Shown here one piece after another: positions 60,877-64,000 of a DNA stretch of 64,000 nucleotides. The position numbers were made by a program, and so were the translations under genes. The first letter of the stretch is position 1. Each line of letters starts with the position of its first letter. The notes below the pieces were generated by a model. The model saw only the letters and a program-made list of their open reading frames with translations. It had not been told where the DNA came from and searched no databases. Source of the DNA: Phorcus lineatus (Eukaryota; Mollusca; Gastropoda; Trochida; Trochidae); contig OV121092.1 in the NCBI GenBank assembly GCA_921293015.1, forward strand, positions 8,500,001 to 8,564,000, written 5' to 3'.

Positions 60877-61029
60877 CTTCAAAGAAAGAATAATTGATTC
60901 AACTGTATTTAGCACAAAGCATGTTTGTAAACTGTTGAAACTTGATATAGACAATGCAAATGACCTACATGGCTGTTTACAGCTGGACCTGACACTATCT
61001 GATAATAGACTACCGTTATCTTGTTCCAT
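60877..61029 (-). CDS. Candidate first coding exon, unknown protein
   Basis: An ATG at 61,029 (context AGAATGG) opens 51 codons that run straight into a strong donor (TTGAAG|gtaagg) in phase 0. The peptide is MEQDNGSLLSDSVRSSCK, then FALSISSFNSLQTC, then VESIILSLK. No in-frame stop occurs before the donor. It could be exon 1 of the gene traced at 50-44 kb, with exons missing between, or of another gene. I do not recognise it. Confidence 0.35.
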
Positions 61030-61189
61030 TCTACTTGTTTTTATGTATAACTAGGAAATCTTTTGAACAGCAAAAATATTACCTTAGAAATATTTCAAAA
61101 GTTTTGAAAAATGTCCATGTTAAATTCATATTCATTTATATTAGTGGTCTGAAGCATATTGATCAGAAAAGATCACTACATTCACCTAC

Positions 61190-61900
61190 AGATCTGTGTC
61201 AGGAGGATTCCTACACTACAGAACTGTGTCACTGAGGATTCCTACACAACTGAGCTGTGTCACTGAGGATTCCTACACAACTGAGCTGTGCCACTGAGGA
61301 TTCCTACACAACAGAACTGTGCCACTGAGGATTCCTACACTACAGAACTGTGTCACTGAGGATTCCTACACAACAGAACTGTCTCTGAGGATTCCTACAC
61401 TACAGAACTGTGCCACTGAGGATTCCTACACAACAGAACTGTGTCACTGATGATTCCTACACAAAAGAATTGTCACTGAGGATTCCTACACAACAGAACT
61501 ATGTCTCTGAGGATTCCTACACTACAGAACTGTGTCACTGAGGATTTCTACACTACAGAACTGTGTCACTGAGGATTCTTACACTACAGAACTGTGTCAC
61601 TGAGGATTCCTACACTACAGAACTGTGTCACTGAGGATTCCTACACAACAGAACTGTCTCTGAGGATTCCTACACTACAGAACTGTGTCACTGAGGATTC
61701 CTACACAACAGAACTGTGTCACTGAGGATTCCTACACTACAGAACTGTGTCACTGAGGATTCCTACACAACAGAACTGTGTCACTGAGGATTCCTACACT
61801 ACAGAACTGTGTCACTGAGGATTCCTACACAACAGAACTGTGTCACTGAGGATTCCTACACTACAGAACTGTGTCACTGAGGATTCCTACACAACATACA
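61190..61900 (+). repeat. Minisatellite, 31 bp unit, ~23 copies
   Basis: The unit is close to GATTCCTACACAACAGAACT followed by GTGTCACTGAG. In the last nine copies two variants alternate regularly (ACTACAG and ACAACAG), giving a 62-base higher-order dimer. A few copies have a 2-3 base deletion (CTGTCTCTGAG). Confidence 0.95.
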
Positions 61901-61949
61901 CCAACACACTACATAACTGTATCAAGCTTCCCATGCCTGTGAGGCAGGA

Positions 61950-62130
61950 GTTAAAATTCAGTATTTCCACTTCCAAGGGGATTTGAACCAAGAACCTCCA
62001 GGTTGAGAATAAGACACTCTACTGATTCAGCCAAAGGGTATATCCCGATAGCCGAATCAGTGGGGTCTCTGACTCTCAAACCGGAGGTGCCTGGTTCAAA
62101 TCCCGCTGGTAGTGGAAATATTTCATTTTC
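61950..62130. mobile_element. Two family-1 SINEs joined head to head
   Basis: The left copy is on the minus strand (B box GGTTCAAATCCCC, A box region TTGGCTGAATCAGTAG). The right copy is on the plus strand (A box TAGCCGAATCAGTGG, B box GGTTCAAATCCCGC). They share the central 'aaagggtatatcccgata' leader, so the pair forms an inverted repeat. Both lack pairing acceptor stems and so are not tRNA genes. Confidence 0.75.
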
Positions 62131-62199
62131 ACTTTTTCTACAACTTCTTATTTGAGAGTCTACAATCAATCTTGGCATTGCCTCCGGTTTTAAGTTGGC

Positions 62200-64000
62200 A
62201 TGAACAGTTTAACCATCCCACTTAATTCTAAACATCCCATAAAAAATTTTAAGGAATAACTGTTTTCATCTTAAATGTGCATGTTTCCTGCCACTTCTTA
62301 AACAGAGCAAACTGGATCTTTCAGTCTTTACTAGACATCACATGTTACATTATCAAATGATTCATGCTTGTCAAACTTATTTTTGAAATAAATATATAAA
62401 GTTTTACATCAATCAAAAAAAGTTCAAACTATAGTCGATATATTTTGTGACTGATAAGCTTGAAAAAAGAAATCCATTTTCTATTTATCAAAAAACAGTT
62501 AATATTCTAATATCCTGAACTGGATAAAAACAAATACAAGCCATTAACTTAACATGATCCCAAAATTAACAATGTTTCAAGGACTACTATCGTTTCATGC
62601 TATTTTGTACCCATGCAATAAACCTTATTCAAGGTTGTTTTAATATACCTTGCTGAAACTTTGTTAATTATTTCTAGTCATATAAATACAATTTAATTTT
62701 ATTCTACTTTTTAAACTTTATTGCAAGACATAATAATTAACCTCGCTGAGATTACTTTTGTTATTTCAGAAATAATTGAATTTTAAGAAAATATTATTTT
62801 TTGACAATCTAATTGCAAGCTTATTTCTAAATCTTGAACAGTGGATAACATTTATATAATCTCTAAGACTTTATGAATTACTTTTTTGACATAACAATAA
62901 AAAATTGAATTTGCATTATTCTAAAATTCTTAATGAAACCTTTTCACTACTTTCTACTTTGTACTTAATAAACTTAAAGAGCAGAATCATACATCAAACT
63001 AAGAAGATAATTACAAGTTTATTGATATTAGCCTTCAAGTAGTACAAACAGGGAAATATGGCACTGTTAACACACATAAACACCAGGTCAAACATTCAAA
63101 CCAGGAAAATAAACTGTCCCGGTATAAGCTTTATAGCTACATGTCTTTGCTCTCAGCCTAATAATCCCTGAGTAAATAGGACTTTATCCAAAACAAACTG
63201 GAGATGGCTATGAAGCAGATTGTTAACATTTCTTAGTGTATGATTAGATCAGGCCCACTAAACACTTTTCTTAAAGTTTGCTAGGATTGAGTGATCCCTA
63301 TTAATAATTGAATGGCATTCATGTCGGCTGTTCATGCTTAATTTATGCTTGATATTTGTATTTCCAAGTGTTAATCAAACCAACTAAAAACAATGCCATA
63401 ACTCGTTTAAATGTTCATGTATTTTCTCCAAAAAAATATATAGCTTTACTACATGCATAATCGTTCAAACTCTGAAATTGATTTTTGACATTTTATTTTA
63501 AACTTTTTCATAGCTTTTTAAAAATTATCATGAATCATATATATAAAGGACATCGTTGAAAAAGTAACATATTGATATTTGATAGTTGTGAAAGTATTTC
63601 TCTGTTAAGTTTTTTTTTCTGCATGGCATATTTTCAAGCAAATTCTGAAAAAAACAAAGCTTCCAAATCACAATTTTAAATTAGGAACTAGAAATGGATG
63701 TAAGAAAGAGCTCTCTAAAATATCAATTTTTGAAAAGAATTTGTAAATAATAATTCTTATTTTCTGAAAGGTCATGATGATTCATCCATTGAATTTGTGT
63801 GAGGAAAAGTAGCGATTACCTTTAACAATGATACAGAAGTCAACTTGATATTGATGAAATCTAATCAAAATCATAAATATTGTTTAAATTATATGAATTT
63901 CTAGATCAGTGATTCAGTCTCTTGCAAGTAGAGAATTAGTTTATAACAAGTTGAACAATACAAAATCATGAATTGCCTCGAACTTCACCTTGGAATGAAC
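62200..64000. other. AT-rich stretch without recognised genes
   Basis: I found no exon-like segment with two good splice sites and no named repeat. If the gene with the candidate first exon at 61,029 has an upstream leader exon, it should lie here or beyond the window on the minus strand. Confidence 0.45.

Noticed and set aside
60877-61029. Assignment of this exon to MMS22L
   Set aside because: A loose resemblance to the start of that DNA-repair protein was considered (Ser/Leu-rich start, Cys-Lys, then a Leu-rich helix). Too few residues agree to support a name.

Overview
The window is AT-rich animal DNA, most likely from a marine mollusc and possibly a gastropod. It has long non-coding stretches, tRNA-derived SINEs, MITEs, minisatellites, spliced signals and a metazoan CCCH zinc-finger gene. 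Short insertions carrying GTGA-rich tails next to an ACGCCGC hairpin are a style of repeat I associate with molluscan genomes. That assignment rests on general knowledge and is not proven by this window. There are no operons, CRISPR arrays or bacterial features.

Region 1 to about 32,000 is mostly three head-to-tail copies of a 10-13 kb segment: roughly 400-11,200, 11,200-21,000 and 21,000-32,000. Homologous blocks recur in the same order in each copy and are separated by diverged or inserted DNA. Each copy holds only short relic reading frames that I could not assign to a family. The copies are cut by later insertions: fold-back elements with long palindromes, a MITE family ending in CATCCTGC, the 3' end of a non-LTR retrotransposon, a Tc1/mariner transposase relic, SINEs and very short SINE-tail insertions.

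Region 32,000 to 39,000 is sparse. It holds a TTAA-flanked MITE and one candidate exon. Region 38,987-40,663 (minus strand) is the one gene I can name, ZC3H10, whose whole coding sequence lies in one exon with a spliced 5' leader and a poly(A) signal.

Region 41,850 to 61,030 appears to hold one or more intron-rich minus-strand genes. I traced a chain of small candidate exons from 50,297 down to 44,236. They have canonical splice sites and reading phases that fit at every junction, although one link is a weak 28-base micro-exon. There are also a possible 3'-terminal exon with stop and poly(A) signal at 42,219-41,854, a possible first exon at 61,029 and a further candidate at 51,876. I do not recognise the protein. 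The introns carry SINEs, a TTAA MITE and several minisatellites.

I found no clear new biological system. The most notable signals are the degenerate triple segmental duplication, the exact hairpin-plus-tail micro-insertions with target-site duplications, fold-back elements near CRE palindromes, and the unassigned multi-exon gene. All alignments were made by eye, so identities and boundaries are approximate.
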